Shown piece by piece: positions 25,870-35,233 of a DNA stretch of 64,000 nucleotides. The notes under the pieces were generated by a model. The model did no database searches. It saw only the letters and a program-made list of their open reading frames with translations, and had not been told where the DNA came from. Every line of letters begins with the position of its first letter. The first letter of the stretch is position 1. Made by a program: the position numbers and the translations under genes. Source of the stretch: Streptomyces sp. NBC_00289 (GTDB taxonomy: Bacteria; Actinomycetota; Actinomycetes; Streptomycetales; Streptomycetaceae); NCBI RefSeq assembly GCF_041435115.1, contig NZ_CP108046.1, positions 1,798,001 through 1,862,000 of the forward strand, read 5' to 3'.

Positions 25870-26897
25870 CGCATCCAGGCGCTGTACTCCATCACGTCAC
25901 CGGCTTCGAGGCCGAACTCGGGCTCGGCCACTGTCGCGGTGGATTCCAGGCCGAGGACGGCACCGGTGGCCGGGTCCATGATCAGCATGCGTCGGAAACC
26001 GGCGCCCTTGTACACGTACGCCTGCCCGCCGCGCCCGAGCCGGTCGGTCACCCGGCCGACCGGGCGCAGCCCCTCGGTGTCCGCGAGCAGCCGCGCGAGC
26101 GTCGCGGACTCGCGGGCGCCGAGGGTCCAGTTGTCGAGCAGGAGGCCGACGGCGTCGAGGAGTTCGTTGGTGGACGGCCTGGTGTGGCGGTACGCGGCCT
26201 CCTGAAGATAGGCGCGCAGCTGGGCGACGTCGTGCGGCGGCGGTGACTCGGGGGGTGCGTCGCTCCAGCTCGGGGGGTAGGTCTGCCGGCTGATGACGTG
26301 GCCGTCCTCTACCAGGTGCGGGGAGTCGTCCGCGTCGCTGAGGACGGGGCGGCCGGGGTGCCGGGGGTCGGTCGCGACGACGACCTCCGTGTGGCTGTCG
26401 TCGGCGTGCCAGCGCACGACGCGCTCCTCGGGGAGGGTGATCGGGGGCTTGTCCTCGCTCATGCCCATGCTCCAGGACTGCACGTGCGTGCCCTTGCTCA
26501 GGCTCGGCGAGCCGTCGGCCGCGGCCGCCTCCGCCCGGTCGGCCAGCAGCTTCAGGGGCACGGAGGTGGAATCGGCCTGGACGACCAGGGGGCGGGGTGC
26601 GGCGACGGCGGGCGGGGTGCCGGGGCCGCTGACGACGAGGGTCAGCGTGACGGTGGAGACGACCGCCGCGGCCACGAGTCCCCAGGCCAGCCGTGCCCTG
26701 TGACCACGGGCGGCGAGGTGCGGGGGCCGGACACGCGGGACGCTCCGCCACGCCGTGCGGGGCGAGGGGCGCCTGTGCAACAGTTCGTCGAGGTGCCGCT
26801 CGGCCCGGTGATTCAGCGGTCCGTCACCGAAGTGGGGGCCGTCGGCCGGCACCGGGTCGGCGCGGCGCAGGAGTTCGAGTTCGAGTTCGTCAGCCAT
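25866..26897 (-). CDS. CU044_5270-family membrane-anchored protein, sigma-factor partner
   Basis: The 343 residues start with a cytoplasmic segment (about 1-70), then one TM helix (about 78-98: G-L-V-A-A-A-V-V-S-T-V-T-L-T-L-V-V). A large extracytoplasmic domain follows, with G-Y/F-R-R-M-L-I-M-D-P-A-T-G-A-V-L-G-L-E-S. This matches actinobacterial CU044_5270 proteins, which sit beside ECF sigma factors and may act as anti-sigma or sensor partners. ATG 26897 overlaps the sigma gene end by 8 bases and uses GAAGGAG inside it. The direct anti-sigma role is inference. Confidence 0.8.
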   Translation of the reverse strand: MADELELELLRRADPVPADGPHFGDGPLNHRAERHLDELLHRRPSPRTAWRSVPRVRPPHLAARGHRARLAWGLVAAAVVSTVTLTLVVSGPGTPPAVAAPRPLVVQADSTSVPLKLLADRAEAAAADGSPSLSKGTHVQSWSMGMSEDKPPITLPEERVVRWHADDSHTEVVVATDPRHPGRPVLSDADDSPHLVEDGHVISRQTYPPSWSDAPPESPPPHDVAQLRAYLQEAAYRHTRPSTNELLDAVGLLLDNWTLGARESATLARLLADTEGLRPVGRVTDRLGRGGQAYVYKGAGFRRMLIMDPATGAVLGLESTATVAEPEFGLEAGDVMEYSAWMR

Positions 26898-27438
26898 GGT
26901 CGTGCTCCTTCGTGGCTGTCCCACTGGTGGCGGCTGCGGGGCGCATACGGTCTATCTCGGCTCTCAGCCGGCCCCTGGCCCGGTGCAGCCGCATCGACGC
27001 CGCCCGCTGTCCGCAGCCGAGGGCGACGGCGATCTCCTCGATCCCGAGTTCCTCCCAGGCCGTCAGGCGCAGCACCTCCTGGTCGGCCGGGGAGAGCCGG
27101 GCGAGAGCGTCGTGCACCCAGCCGCCCGGTGTGTCGGCGTCCGGGCCCGCCGCGATGTGCCGGCCGTGCGCGGTGTCGTCGTTGCCCAGCCGGTCGACGA
27201 GCCGGCGCAGGCGACCGTGGCCGCGTACGGCGTTGGACAGGCAGTTGCGTGCCACGCCGTACAGCCAGGGCAGCGGGGACGGCGGCAGGTCGGCCCGGCG
27301 GCGCCAGGCGACCGTGAACACCTCCGCCACCACCTCCTCGACCTCGCTCGTCCGTCCGCCCAGCCGTCGCGCGACGTAGCGGCTGACCGCCCAGTAGTGC
27401 TCGCGATAGGCAGCGGCGAAGATCTCGTCGTTGCTCAT
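26890..27438 (-). CDS. ECF-type RNA polymerase sigma factor
   Basis: This 182-residue sigma-70 family protein has region 2 at about 8-75 ([30 protein letters not shown]). Region 4 lies at about 110-165 ([23 protein letters not shown]). There is no region 3, as expected for ECF factors. It is co-transcribed with the overlapping membrane protein gene, a typical sigma/partner pair. Its signal and regulon are unknown. Confidence 0.92.
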   Translation of the reverse strand: MSNDEIFAAAYREHYWAVSRYVARRLGGRTSEVEEVVAEVFTVAWRRRADLPPSPLPWLYGVARNCLSNAVRGHGRLRRLVDRLGNDDTAHGRHIAAGPDADTPGGWVHDALARLSPADQEVLRLTAWEELGIEEIAVALGCGQRAASMRLHRARGRLRAEIDRMRPAAATSGTATKEHDHG

Positions 27439-27544
27439 GTTCCGTTCGTGTCCGGCACCCGTCCGATCGTCACAGCCGTCCGCCGTGATTCACCTCGCAT
27501 CCCCGAAGTGTGACGTCCCCGCCGGGCGCGGACACAGGCGGGGC

Positions 27545-29167
27545 GTGAGAGATCTCAACGTCAAGAGCATCAAGTGGCTGACGACCACCGACCACAAGAC
27601 GATCGGAACGCTGTACCTGATCACGTCGTTCGCGTTCTTCTGCATAGGCGGCGTGATGGCGCTGTTCATGCGCGCCGAGCTGGCCCGGCCGGGTCTGCAG
27701 ATCATGTCGAGCGAGCAGTTCAACCAGGCGTTCACGATGCACGGCACGATCATGCTGCTGATGTTCGCGACGCCGCTGTTCGCCGGCTTCACGAACTGGA
27801 TCATGCCGCTGCAGATCGGTGCGCCCGACGTGGCGTTCCCGCGGCTGAACATGTTCGCCTACTGGCTGTACCTGTTCGGCTCGACGATCGCGGTGGGCGG
27901 CTTCCTGACCCCGCAGGGCGCGGCCGACTTCGGCTGGTTCGCCTACTCCCCGCTGTCGGACGCGGTCCGCTCGCCGGGCATCGGCGCCGACCTGTGGATC
28001 ATGGGTCTGGCCTTCTCCGGCTTCGGCACCATCCTCGGCGCGGTCAACTTCATCACCACGATCATCTGCATGCGCGCTCCCGGCATGACGATGTTCCGCA
28101 TGCCGATCTTCGTGTGGAACGTGCTGCTGACGGCGGTCCTGGTCCTGCTCGCCTTCCCGGTACTCGCGGCTGCGCTGTTCGCCCTTGAGGCGGATCGGAA
28201 GTTCGGCGCTCACGTCTTCGACTCGGCCAACGGCGGAGCGCTGCTGTGGCAACACCTCTTCTGGTTCTTCGGCCATCCAGAGGTGTACATCATCGCGCTG
28301 CCGTTCTTCGGCATCATCTCCGAAGTGATCCCGGTGTTCTCCCGCAAGCCGATGTTCGGCTACATGGGCCTGATCGCCGCGACCATCTCCATCGCCGGCC
28401 TGTCCGTGACCGTGTGGGCCCACCACATGTACGTCACCGGCGGAGTGCTGCTGCCGTTCTTCTCCTTCATGACGTTCCTCATCGCCGTACCGACGGGCGT
28501 GAAGTTCTTCAACTGGATCGGCACGATGTGGAGGGGCAGCCTGTCCTTCGAGACGCCCATGCTGTGGGCCACGGGTTTCCTGCTCACCTTCGTCTTCGGC
28601 GGCCTGACGGGCGTGATCCTGGCATCACCACCCCTAGACTTCGCGACCTCCGACACCTACTTCGTGGTGGCGCACTTCCACTACGTCGTCTTCGGCACCG
28701 TCGTCTTCGCGATGTTCTCCGGCTTCCATTTCTGGTGGCCGAAGTTCACCGGCAAGATGCTCGACGAGCGCCTCGGCAAGATCACCTTCTGGACGCTGTT
28801 CATCGGCTTCCACGGCACCTTCCTGGTCCAGCACTGGCTGGGCGTGAACGGCATGCTGCGCCGGGTTCCGGACTATCTGGCCGTGGAGGGCCTGACCACG
28901 CTCAACACGGTGTCGACGATCTTCTCGTTCCTGCTCGGCCTCTCCTTCCTGCCGTTCCTCTACAACGTGTGGAAGACGGCCAAGTACGGCAAGCCGGTCG
29001 AGGTGGACGACCCGTGGGGCTACGGCCGCTCACTCGAGTGGGCGACCTCCTGCCCGCCGCCGCGGCACAACTTCCTCAGGCTGCCGCAGATCCGCAGCGA
29101 GTCCCCGGCGTTCGACCTGCACCACCCCGAAATCCTGCCGCAGGAGAAGGAGTTGACCCGCGCGTGA
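27545..29167 (+). CDS. ctaD: Cytochrome c oxidase subunit I, orphan copy
   Basis: This 540-residue haem-copper oxidase subunit I has twelve TM helices. It has the low-spin haem ligand in F-T-M-H-G-T (about 72), CuB His/Tyr in H-P-E-V-Y (about 246), W-A-H-H-M near 293 and V-A-H-F-H near 377. All ligands are present, so it should be able to reduce oxygen with partner subunits. Start GTG 27545 gives a shorter N-terminus than recalled housekeeping CtaD. No subunit II/III genes flank it, and a small membrane protein gene overlaps its stop. It is likely a second copy. Confidence 0.95.
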   Translation: MRDLNVKSIKWLTTTDHKTIGTLYLITSFAFFCIGGVMALFMRAELARPGLQIMSSEQFNQAFTMHGTIMLLMFATPLFAGFTNWIMPLQIGAPDVAFPRLNMFAYWLYLFGSTIAVGGFLTPQGAADFGWFAYSPLSDAVRSPGIGADLWIMGLAFSGFGTILGAVNFITTIICMRAPGMTMFRMPIFVWNVLLTAVLVLLAFPVLAAALFALEADRKFGAHVFDSANGGALLWQHLFWFFGHPEVYIIALPFFGIISEVIPVFSRKPMFGYMGLIAATISIAGLSVTVWAHHMYVTGGVLLPFFSFMTFLIAVPTGVKFFNWIGTMWRGSLSFETPMLWATGFLLTFVFGGLTGVILASPPLDFATSDTYFVVAHFHYVVFGTVVFAMFSGFHFWWPKFTGKMLDERLGKITFWTLFIGFHGTFLVQHWLGVNGMLRRVPDYLAVEGLTTLNTVSTIFSFLLGLSFLPFLYNVWKTAKYGKPVEVDDPWGYGRSLEWATSCPPPRHNFLRLPQIRSESPAFDLHHPEILPQEKELTRA

Positions 29168-29493
29168 GCACCTTGGACAGCCGGGCGCTGCTCAACGAGA
29201 TCGAGGGCCATCTGCTGATCGCCGCCGCCCACGAGGAGGGCCGCAGGGCGGCCGCGCACTTCAGCGCCCCGCTCCTCTGGCTGACGGACGGTCAGCGGGA
29301 GGAGGTGGAGCGCCGGTTCGAGGCGGAGTACCTCGTCCTCGCCCGCACCTCCTGGCAGCGCACGGCGGAGCGTGCCCGCGAGGTGCGGGGCGAGTACGAG
29401 GAGACGTACCGCGGCCTGCGGCGCCGCCTGCTGGCCGGCTGGCTGCTGGTGTGCGCCGTGGCCGCCGCCGCCGTGGTGCTGACCCTCGGGTAG
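29164..29493 (+). CDS. Small membrane protein coupled to ctaD, 109 aa
   Basis: GTG 29164 overlaps the ctaD TGA by four bases (GTGA), indicating translational coupling. About 85 residues are charged and helical ([30 protein letters not shown]). One C-terminal TM helix (about 88-107) gives a tail-anchored layout. No known oxidase subunit was recognised. Coupling suggests an accessory or assembly role for the orphan oxidase, which is inference. Confidence 0.75.
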   Translation: MSTLDSRALLNEIEGHLLIAAAHEEGRRAAAHFSAPLLWLTDGQREEVERRFEAEYLVLARTSWQRTAERAREVRGEYEETYRGLRRRLLAGWLLVCAVAAAAVVLTLG

Positions 29494-29511
29494 GACCTGT
29501 TCCGCTCCGCC

Positions 29512-31491
29512 CTACGTCAGGGTCCACTTCTGGTTGTCGCCGCCGTCGCAGGTCCACAGGTCCAGCGGGCTCCCGTTGGCGGTGGCGTTGTTGTACACGT
29601 CCAGGCAGAGACCGGCGTTGACATTGACGATCGTGCCGTCACTGTTCACGTTCCACTGCTGGTTGGCCTGGCCGTTGCAGTCCCAGATGACGGCCTTGGT
29701 CCCGTTGCTCGTGCCGAGGTTGTAGGCGTCCAGGCACTTGTTGCCGTACAGCACGAGTTCCTTGCGGGAGGTGTACGTCCAGGACTGGTTCTGGCCGCCG
29801 TTGCAGTCCCACAGCTCGGCCTGGGTGCCGTTGCCGATGGTGTTGTCGTAGATGTCGAGGCAGCGGCCGGACTGCTTGCCGACGGCGAGGGTGCCGTTGG
29901 CTCCGGGCAGCGGTCTGACCGTGATGGAGTCGAGCGTCGGGGCGCCCGAGAAGGTGAGCCTGTTGGCGGAACCCTTGGACAGGGCGACGGCCACGGAGAC
30001 CGTGCCCGCGCTCGACCCGGTCGGCGGGAAGGAGACCGTGGTGGCGTTCTGGCCGTTGACCTGGAGGGTGGCCGTACGGGCGGTGGCGGCGGTGTTGGTG
30101 TAGGAGACGTCGACGGTCTTCACCCCGGTGCTGCCCGCGACCACGCCGGTGAAGGCCGAGCCGCCGGTGTACGTGCTGCTGGCCGCCTCGGTGCCGCCGG
30201 TCACCGTGAGCAGGACGGAGCCGCCGGCCGGGACGCTAGTGGTGTAGCCGGTGCCGTAACTGCCCACGTCGGAACGGGTCCACAGGTCCCGGACGGTCGC
30301 GGAGGCGTTGGTCAGGCCGAGGTCGGACCAGCGTACGGTGATGTTCCTGGCGGCGGACGTCCGGTTGAGCAGCACGACCGCGCGCTTGCCGGTACCCGAC
30401 AGCACCCTGCCGTAGACCTGTGCCCCGGTGGTGTCCTCGGCGACCTTGACGCCCTGGAGTCCGCGCGCGTCCTGGTCGACGGCGATGACCTCGGGGTTCT
30501 TGAGGACGGCCGCGGTCTCCGACGTGATCGTCGTCAGGTCGTTGCCGGCCAGCAGCGGGGCGCCGGAGATCGCCCACAGGTTCATGTGGGTGCGGTTCTG
30601 GGCGGCGGTGAAGCCGTCCATGCCGACCATCAGCATGTCCGGGTCGTTGTAGTAGCCGGTGTGCTGGGCCGTGGGGTGCAGCGTCTGGTCGAAGTTGGAC
30701 AGCAGGCTGCTCATCGACGGCTTGTTGCCGTAGTAGATGATGTCGGTGCTGGTCCGCCACATGGGGGCCTGGCCCGGTGCCCAGTTCCAGGGGTTCTGGT
30801 AGCCCCAGTTGCAGATCGAGAGCGTCAGCGGACGGCCGGTGGCCGCCGTGGCCCTGGTGACGGAGTCGCTGATGGCCCGGTAGGTGGTCTTCGCGTCGAG
30901 TTTCTCGGCGTCGCCGCCGCACCAGTCGACCTTGACGAAGTCGAAGCCCCAGGTGGAGAACTGCAGCATGTCCTGGTCGTAGTGGCCCTCGCTGCCCGAA
31001 CCGGGCGCGGCGGGGCGGCCGGTCGGGAAGTAGTAGCCGCAGCCGTCCTTGCCGGCGTCGGTGTAGATGCCGGCCTTGAGGCCCTTGCTGTGGATGTAGT
31101 CGGCGATGGCACTCATGCCACCGGGCCACTCGGCGGTGTCGACGGTGATGTTCCCGGCGCTGTCGCGGGTGCCCTGCCACCAGCCCTCGTCGATGTTGAT
31201 GTACGTGTACCCGGCCGCCGGCAGGCCCGCCGCGACGAACGCGTCGACCTGCTTCTTGATGACGTTGTAGTCGATCTTGGCGGCGAAACTGTTCCAGGAG
31301 GCCCAGCCCATGGGGGCGGCGGACACCGGTATCTGGCGGGTCGTGGCCGCCTGGGCCGGCCCGGGGCCGGCGAAGAGCAGTGCGGTGGCCACGGTCAGGA
31401 CGAGGACCAGGACGCGTACGGTGGAGGCTCTGGAACGGCGGAGGAGACCTCTGACGGGCGGGCGCGGCGGGGCGGACGTGCGGGGGGACAT
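29512..31491 (-). CDS. Secreted GH27 alpha-galactosidase-type glycosidase with CBM13
   Basis: The 659 residues start with a signal peptide (about 1-48, ending A-Q-A). The GH27 catalytic barrel (about 50-410) has the nucleophile Asp in K-V-D-W-C (about 187) and the acid/base Asp in N-D-P-D-M-L (about 282). A carbohydrate-binding beta-sandwich (about 420-535) follows, then a ricin-type CBM13 (about 540-659) with three Q-x-W motifs. It would release terminal alpha-galactose or beta-L-arabinopyranose from plant polysaccharides outside the cell. Its promoter is at 31573-31601. It converges on the small ctaD-linked gene. Confidence 0.92.
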   Translation of the reverse strand: MSPRTSAPPRPPVRGLLRRSRASTVRVLVLVLTVATALLFAGPGPAQAATTRQIPVSAAPMGWASWNSFAAKIDYNVIKKQVDAFVAAGLPAAGYTYINIDEGWWQGTRDSAGNITVDTAEWPGGMSAIADYIHSKGLKAGIYTDAGKDGCGYYFPTGRPAAPGSGSEGHYDQDMLQFSTWGFDFVKVDWCGGDAEKLDAKTTYRAISDSVTRATAATGRPLTLSICNWGYQNPWNWAPGQAPMWRTSTDIIYYGNKPSMSSLLSNFDQTLHPTAQHTGYYNDPDMLMVGMDGFTAAQNRTHMNLWAISGAPLLAGNDLTTITSETAAVLKNPEVIAVDQDARGLQGVKVAEDTTGAQVYGRVLSGTGKRAVVLLNRTSAARNITVRWSDLGLTNASATVRDLWTRSDVGSYGTGYTTSVPAGGSVLLTVTGGTEAASSTYTGGSAFTGVVAGSTGVKTVDVSYTNTAATARTATLQVNGQNATTVSFPPTGSSAGTVSVAVALSKGSANRLTFSGAPTLDSITVRPLPGANGTLAVGKQSGRCLDIYDNTIGNGTQAELWDCNGGQNQSWTYTSRKELVLYGNKCLDAYNLGTSNGTKAVIWDCNGQANQQWNVNSDGTIVNVNAGLCLDVYNNATANGSPLDLWTCDGGDNQKWTLT

Positions 31492-31572
31492 GCGGCTCCT
31501 TCAGATGGGGGGAGAACCCATGTTGTGCGGTATTTCGGACACAGATCGATGAACCGAACGCATCGCGGGGCG

Positions 31573-31601
31573 AACGTAGAACCGCGAGAGGGCAAAGTCA
31601 A
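31573..31601 (-). promoter_or_regulatory. Promoter of the GH27 gene
   Basis: On the minus strand TTGACT (31601-31596) and TACGTT (31578-31573) are exactly 17 bp apart, close to the HrdB consensus. Just downstream TTCGG (31534-31538) and CCGAA (31554-31558) form an inverted repeat that may be an operator. Confidence 0.6.
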
Positions 31602-31692
31602 CGGCTGCGACAGGGGTGATGTCCGGCGTGAACTCGCTGTCGTCAGCGGGTCGTTGTCCCCGTCCGGCGGTTGGCACCGTCATACTTCCGGC

Positions 31693-32955
31693 GTGCGCGT
31701 AGCGATCATGACAGCGGGATCCAGGGGCGACGTCGCCCCGTACACCGGTCTGGCGTACGGCCTGGTCCGTGCCGGGCACGAGGTCACCCTGGTCACCCAC
31801 GGCTGCTTCGAGCGGCTCGTGGCGGGGTCCGGAGTCGGGTTCCGTCCCCTGCCGGTGGACCCCCGGGCGGAGCTGGAGTCGTCGCGGGGGCGCGGGCTGC
31901 ACCGCAGCACGACCGGCGTGGGAAAACTGGTGCGGGTCGTCACGATGGCGCGGGCGCTGGCCGGACGGATGACCGACGATCTCGTGGCGGCCGCCCGGAC
32001 GAGCGACGTGCTCCTGCCGGCCGCCTCCCTCGGCCCCCTGGGCCACGCCATCGCCGAGGGGCTGTCCCTGCCGAGCATCGGCGTCCACCTCCAACCACTC
32101 GCACCCACACGGGAGTTCGCGCCTCCGATACTGGGCGTCCGCTCATGGGGAGCCGTCCCCAACCGAATCGCCGGACACGGGGTGAACCTGGCCGTGGAGC
32201 GGGTCTTCGCCGAAGCCGTGCCGGCCGTGCGGGCCCGGCTCGGACTGCCCCGCGCCCGGGCCACGGCCGCGCTGCGCGGCCGGGACCGGGAACGCCGCGC
32301 CATGCCGGTGCTGCACGGCTTCAGCCCGCTGGTGGTACCCCGGCCGCGCGACTGGCGGGCCGGACTCGACGTGACCGGCTACTGGTGGCCGTACGACGGA
32401 ACCGCCCCGCTCCCGTCCCGGCTGCGGGACTTCCTGGACGCGGGCCCCGCGCCCGTCTTCGTGGGGCTGGGCAGTGCGACCGTGCCCGACGCCCGGCGCC
32501 TGAGCGCCGAGGTCGTACGTGCCCTGCGCCTGGCCGGGCTGCGCGGGGTGATCCAGCGCGGCTGGGGCGGGCTCACGGCCGACGGCTCGGGCGAGGGCGA
32601 GGACATGCTAACCATCGACGAGGTCCCGCACTCCGCGCTCTTCCCCCGCGTGGCCGCGGTGGTCCACCACGCGGGCGCCGGCACCACCGCGGCCGGCCTG
32701 CGCGCCGGAGTTCCCGCCGTACCCGTCCCGGTCCAGTTCGACGAGGGTTTCTGGGCCGCCCGGCTGGTCGGCCTCGGCGTGGCCCCACGCGCCGTACCAC
32801 TGCGCCGCCTGACCGCCGAAGCGCTGGCCCCGGCGCTCGTCCGGGCCGTCCGCGACCCCGCGTACGCCGAGCGCGCCCGAGCCCTCGGTGCCCGCATCCG
32901 GAGCGAGGACGGCGTGGGCGCCGTCGTGGCCGCGGTGAACCGGCTGGCCGACTGA
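31693..32955 (+). CDS. GT1-family glycosyltransferase (UGT/sterol glucosyltransferase-like)
   Basis: The 420 residues have an N-terminal acceptor domain starting R-V-A-I-M-T-A-G-S-R-G-D-V-A-P-Y. The C-terminal donor domain has F-V-G-L-G-S-A-T-V and the sugar-nucleotide motif V-H-H-A-G-A-G-T-T-A-A-G-L-R-A-G-V-P near 325-342, typical of GT1 enzymes. It would transfer a sugar to a lipid or small molecule in the cytoplasm. CATACT (31681-31686) lies seven bases before GTG 31693, so the mRNA may be leaderless. A 28-bp stretch of this gene is repeated after its stop. Confidence 0.88.
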   Translation: MRVAIMTAGSRGDVAPYTGLAYGLVRAGHEVTLVTHGCFERLVAGSGVGFRPLPVDPRAELESSRGRGLHRSTTGVGKLVRVVTMARALAGRMTDDLVAAARTSDVLLPAASLGPLGHAIAEGLSLPSIGVHLQPLAPTREFAPPILGVRSWGAVPNRIAGHGVNLAVERVFAEAVPAVRARLGLPRARATAALRGRDRERRAMPVLHGFSPLVVPRPRDWRAGLDVTGYWWPYDGTAPLPSRLRDFLDAGPAPVFVGLGSATVPDARRLSAEVVRALRLAGLRGVIQRGWGGLTADGSGEGEDMLTIDEVPHSALFPRVAAVVHHAGAGTTAAGLRAGVPAVPVPVQFDEGFWAARLVGLGVAPRAVPLRRLTAEALAPALVRAVRDPAYAERARALGARIRSEDGVGAVVAAVNRLAD

Positions 32956-32974
32956 ACGCGGCCCGGGTCACCGG

Positions 32975-33040
32975 CACGCGCCGTACCACTGCGCCGCCTG
33001 ACGGCGGACGCGCCGACCTCGCGCCACGTCCAGCTTCCGC
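32975..33040 (+). pseudogene. Fragment of a second GT1 gene
   Basis: Positions 32975-33002 exactly repeat 32786-32813 of the GT1 gene. In the corresponding frame the copy reads R-A-V-P-L-R-R-L-T-A-D-A before diverging. It lies downstream of the GT1 stop and is too short to work. It looks like the relic of a duplicated or recombined gene. Confidence 0.5.
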
Positions 33041-33043
33041 TGG

Positions 33044-33706
33044 TCAGGACTCGGGGGGTTGCCATCCCGGGGGCCGCAGGATGGACAGCAGCTGCCGGAC
33101 CAGTTCGTCGACGACCTCGTCGAGTGTCGCGTCCACCCAGCCCGCGTTCCAGTCGTGCAGCAGGCCGTTGACGCTGCCGATGAATCCGGTGGCCGCCAGC
33201 CGGAAGTCCCGGGGCGCCGCCTCCCCCCGGGCGACGGCCGCCGCCGCCTCGGCGCACACCAGGTTCACCCAACGGGAACGGCGGGCCAGCCGCTGTTCCT
33301 CCAGCCGGGGGCTGACGCCGATGATCTCGACGAAGGTGATGCGGACCCGGCGCGGGTCCGAGGTGACGTTCGCGGCGTACGCCCGGAAGATCGCGGCGGC
33401 GCGTTCGGCCAGCGGAACGGGCCCGATGCCGGTGATCGCGGCCAGGACGGCCTCCTCGGCCCAGCCGTTTACCTGGAGGTGCAGCGCGGCAAGGACGTCC
33501 TCGAGGGTGCGGAACTCCTCGTAGAACTGGCGGGTGGACAGTCCGGCGGCCTCGCTGAGCGCGGCGACGGTGGTGGAGCGGTAGCCGGGGACGTCTCCGA
33601 ACAGCTGGAGGGCGGCGTCCAGGAACCGCCGGCGCCGCTCCGCCTGGCGCTCCTCGGCGGACTTGCCGCCGTAGCGGCCGGTCGCCGCCTTGAGCCTGCC
33701 CGTCAC
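33044..33706 (-). CDS. TetR-family transcriptional regulator
   Basis: This 220-residue regulator has an HTH at about 25-70 (F-L-D-A-A-L-Q-L-F-G-D-V-P-G-Y-R-S-T-T-V-A-A-L-S, L-S-T-R-Q-F-Y-E-E-F) followed by a helical ligand domain. Start GTG 33706 has GAGGGAGG upstream; other upstream starts are poorer. It diverges from the secreted beta-propeller gene at 33891. The 184-bp gap contains CTTACT-N4-AGTAAG, a likely operator, and a related site lies before the GH5-like gene. Confidence 0.9.
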   Translation of the reverse strand: MTGRLKAATGRYGGKSAEERQAERRRRFLDAALQLFGDVPGYRSTTVAALSEAAGLSTRQFYEEFRTLEDVLAALHLQVNGWAEEAVLAAITGIGPVPLAERAAAIFRAYAANVTSDPRRVRITFVEIIGVSPRLEEQRLARRSRWVNLVCAEAAAAVARGEAAPRDFRLAATGFIGSVNGLLHDWNAGWVDATLDEVVDELVRQLLSILRPPGWQPPES

Positions 33707-33787
33707 CCGCGCCTCCCTCTCTCGTCGTCGATCGCCACGCAGTCGATTTTGTCGTGTCCGCAGTCTTGTGGAGAAGGCACCCCCTTC

Positions 33788-33810
33788 CTTACTTTGCAGT
33801 AAGTTAACTC
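33788..33810. promoter_or_regulatory. TetR operator in the divergent gap
   Basis: CTTACT (33788-33793) and AGTAAG (33798-33803) are exact inverted repeats spaced by 4. AGTTAACT, an 8-bp palindrome, follows directly. The block matches 37142-37163 at 16 of 23 positions. Confidence 0.6.
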
Positions 33811-33890
33811 TGAATGCGTTCGTGTTCAGACTCGTAGGCCGTCTTGGCATGTTCCACTCATGACGCCCCACTCCAGAGGAGAGAGCACTC

Positions 33891-35153
33891 ATGCCTGCTA
33901 TCAGACCCAGGCACCTTTGCTCCGTAGCCGCCGCCCTCGTCCTGACCCTCACCGCCTCCGCGAGCGCCGCGACCGCCGCCACCCCCGCGGAGGTCTCCGC
34001 CGCCGCCCTGCGCGAGGTGCTGTTCGTCGGCAACAACTGGGACGGCACGGCCGACGTGATCAAGTCGTCCGGCGACTTCGCGAAGGTCGGCCGCATCAAC
34101 GTGATCCCCGACAAGGACGCGCGGATGGCGGCGATCAACGCCGACCCGATCAAGTGGATCTACTTCATGGCGATCCGCAACGGCGTCGGGGAGGGACACG
34201 ACCAGTTCGTCGACGACATGTACTCCACGCCCGACGGCAAGTCGGTGGTCGTCTCCCGGCCGAGTTTCGCCGACGTCGTCTCGATCGACCTTGGCACCGG
34301 CGCCATCAACTGGCGCTTCGCCGTGTCGGGTTACCGCTCGGACCACATGGCCGTCTCCCCCGACGGCACCCGGGTCGCGGTGTCGGCCTCGACCGCGAAC
34401 ACCGTGCACGTCCTCGACATCACCAGCGGCAAGCAGGTGGGTTCGTTCGCCACCGGGGACAAGCCGCACGAGAACATCTTCACCAAGGACGGCAAGTACA
34501 TCTGGAACATGGCCATCGGTGACGTCAACACCGACCTGGACGACCCGGGTTGGGACTGGACCAAGGGCAACCGCTACATCACGGTCGTGGACGCGACGAC
34601 GTACAAGCAGGTCAAGGTCATCGACATGCGCGCGCGCCTGGACGCGATCGGCCTGAAGGACTTCTCCGACGCGGTGCGGCCCGCCGTGTTCTCGCCGGAC
34701 GAGTCGAAGCTCTACTTCCAGGTGTCGTTCTTCAACGGCTTCATGGAGTACGACGTCGCCACCGACAAGATCACCCGGGTGAAGACGCTGCCGAAGAACC
34801 CGGCGACCAGTGAGGACCGTACGACCTGGGTCAACGACTCGCGTCACCACGGCCTTTCGATGAGCCCCGACGGCAGCAAGCTGTGCGTCGCCGGCACGAT
34901 GGACGACTACGCGACGGTCGTCGACCGGGCCACCCTCCAGGAAGGCCCGCTGAACACCGTCTCCAAGCCGTACTGGGCCACCGTCAGCGGGGACGGCAAG
35001 GACTGCGTGGTGTCCGAGAGCGGCGCCGACCAGGTCACGGCGATCGACTTCGCCACCGGCAAGAAGACGCTGTCGGTCCCGGTCGGCGACCACCCGCAGC
35101 GCGTACGACTGGGTCACGTGCTGTCCAACTGGACCGGTGCGTCGGCTCGTTGA
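33891..35153 (+). CDS. Secreted YncE-like beta-propeller protein
   Basis: The 420 residues have a signal peptide (about 1-30, A-T-A-A-T-P). Repeated blades with M-S-P-D-G-x-x-V/L and V-S-P-D-G-T-R-V-A-V motifs follow, characteristic of seven-bladed YncE/WD-like propellers. No catalytic residues can be named. Such proteins bind ligands or partners outside the cell. It diverges from a TetR regulator and is probably under its control. A strong GGAGAGAG element precedes ATG 33891. Confidence 0.82.
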   Translation: MPAIRPRHLCSVAAALVLTLTASASAATAATPAEVSAAALREVLFVGNNWDGTADVIKSSGDFAKVGRINVIPDKDARMAAINADPIKWIYFMAIRNGVGEGHDQFVDDMYSTPDGKSVVVSRPSFADVVSIDLGTGAINWRFAVSGYRSDHMAVSPDGTRVAVSASTANTVHVLDITSGKQVGSFATGDKPHENIFTKDGKYIWNMAIGDVNTDLDDPGWDWTKGNRYITVVDATTYKQVKVIDMRARLDAIGLKDFSDAVRPAVFSPDESKLYFQVSFFNGFMEYDVATDKITRVKTLPKNPATSEDRTTWVNDSRHHGLSMSPDGSKLCVAGTMDDYATVVDRATLQEGPLNTVSKPYWATVSGDGKDCVVSESGADQVTAIDFATGKKTLSVPVGDHPQRVRLGHVLSNWTGASAR

Positions 35154-35233
35154 CAGCCCCGCCACCGGCACCCACGCCGACACCGGCTCCGGCACCGGTC
35201 CATGTCCTGGACCGGTGCCGGAGCCGTTCTGCG

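Noticed and set aside
27545..29167. ctaD considered as part of the main aa3 oxidase operon
   Set aside because: No ctaC, ctaE or ctaF genes are adjacent and the N-terminus is shorter than recalled for housekeeping copies.
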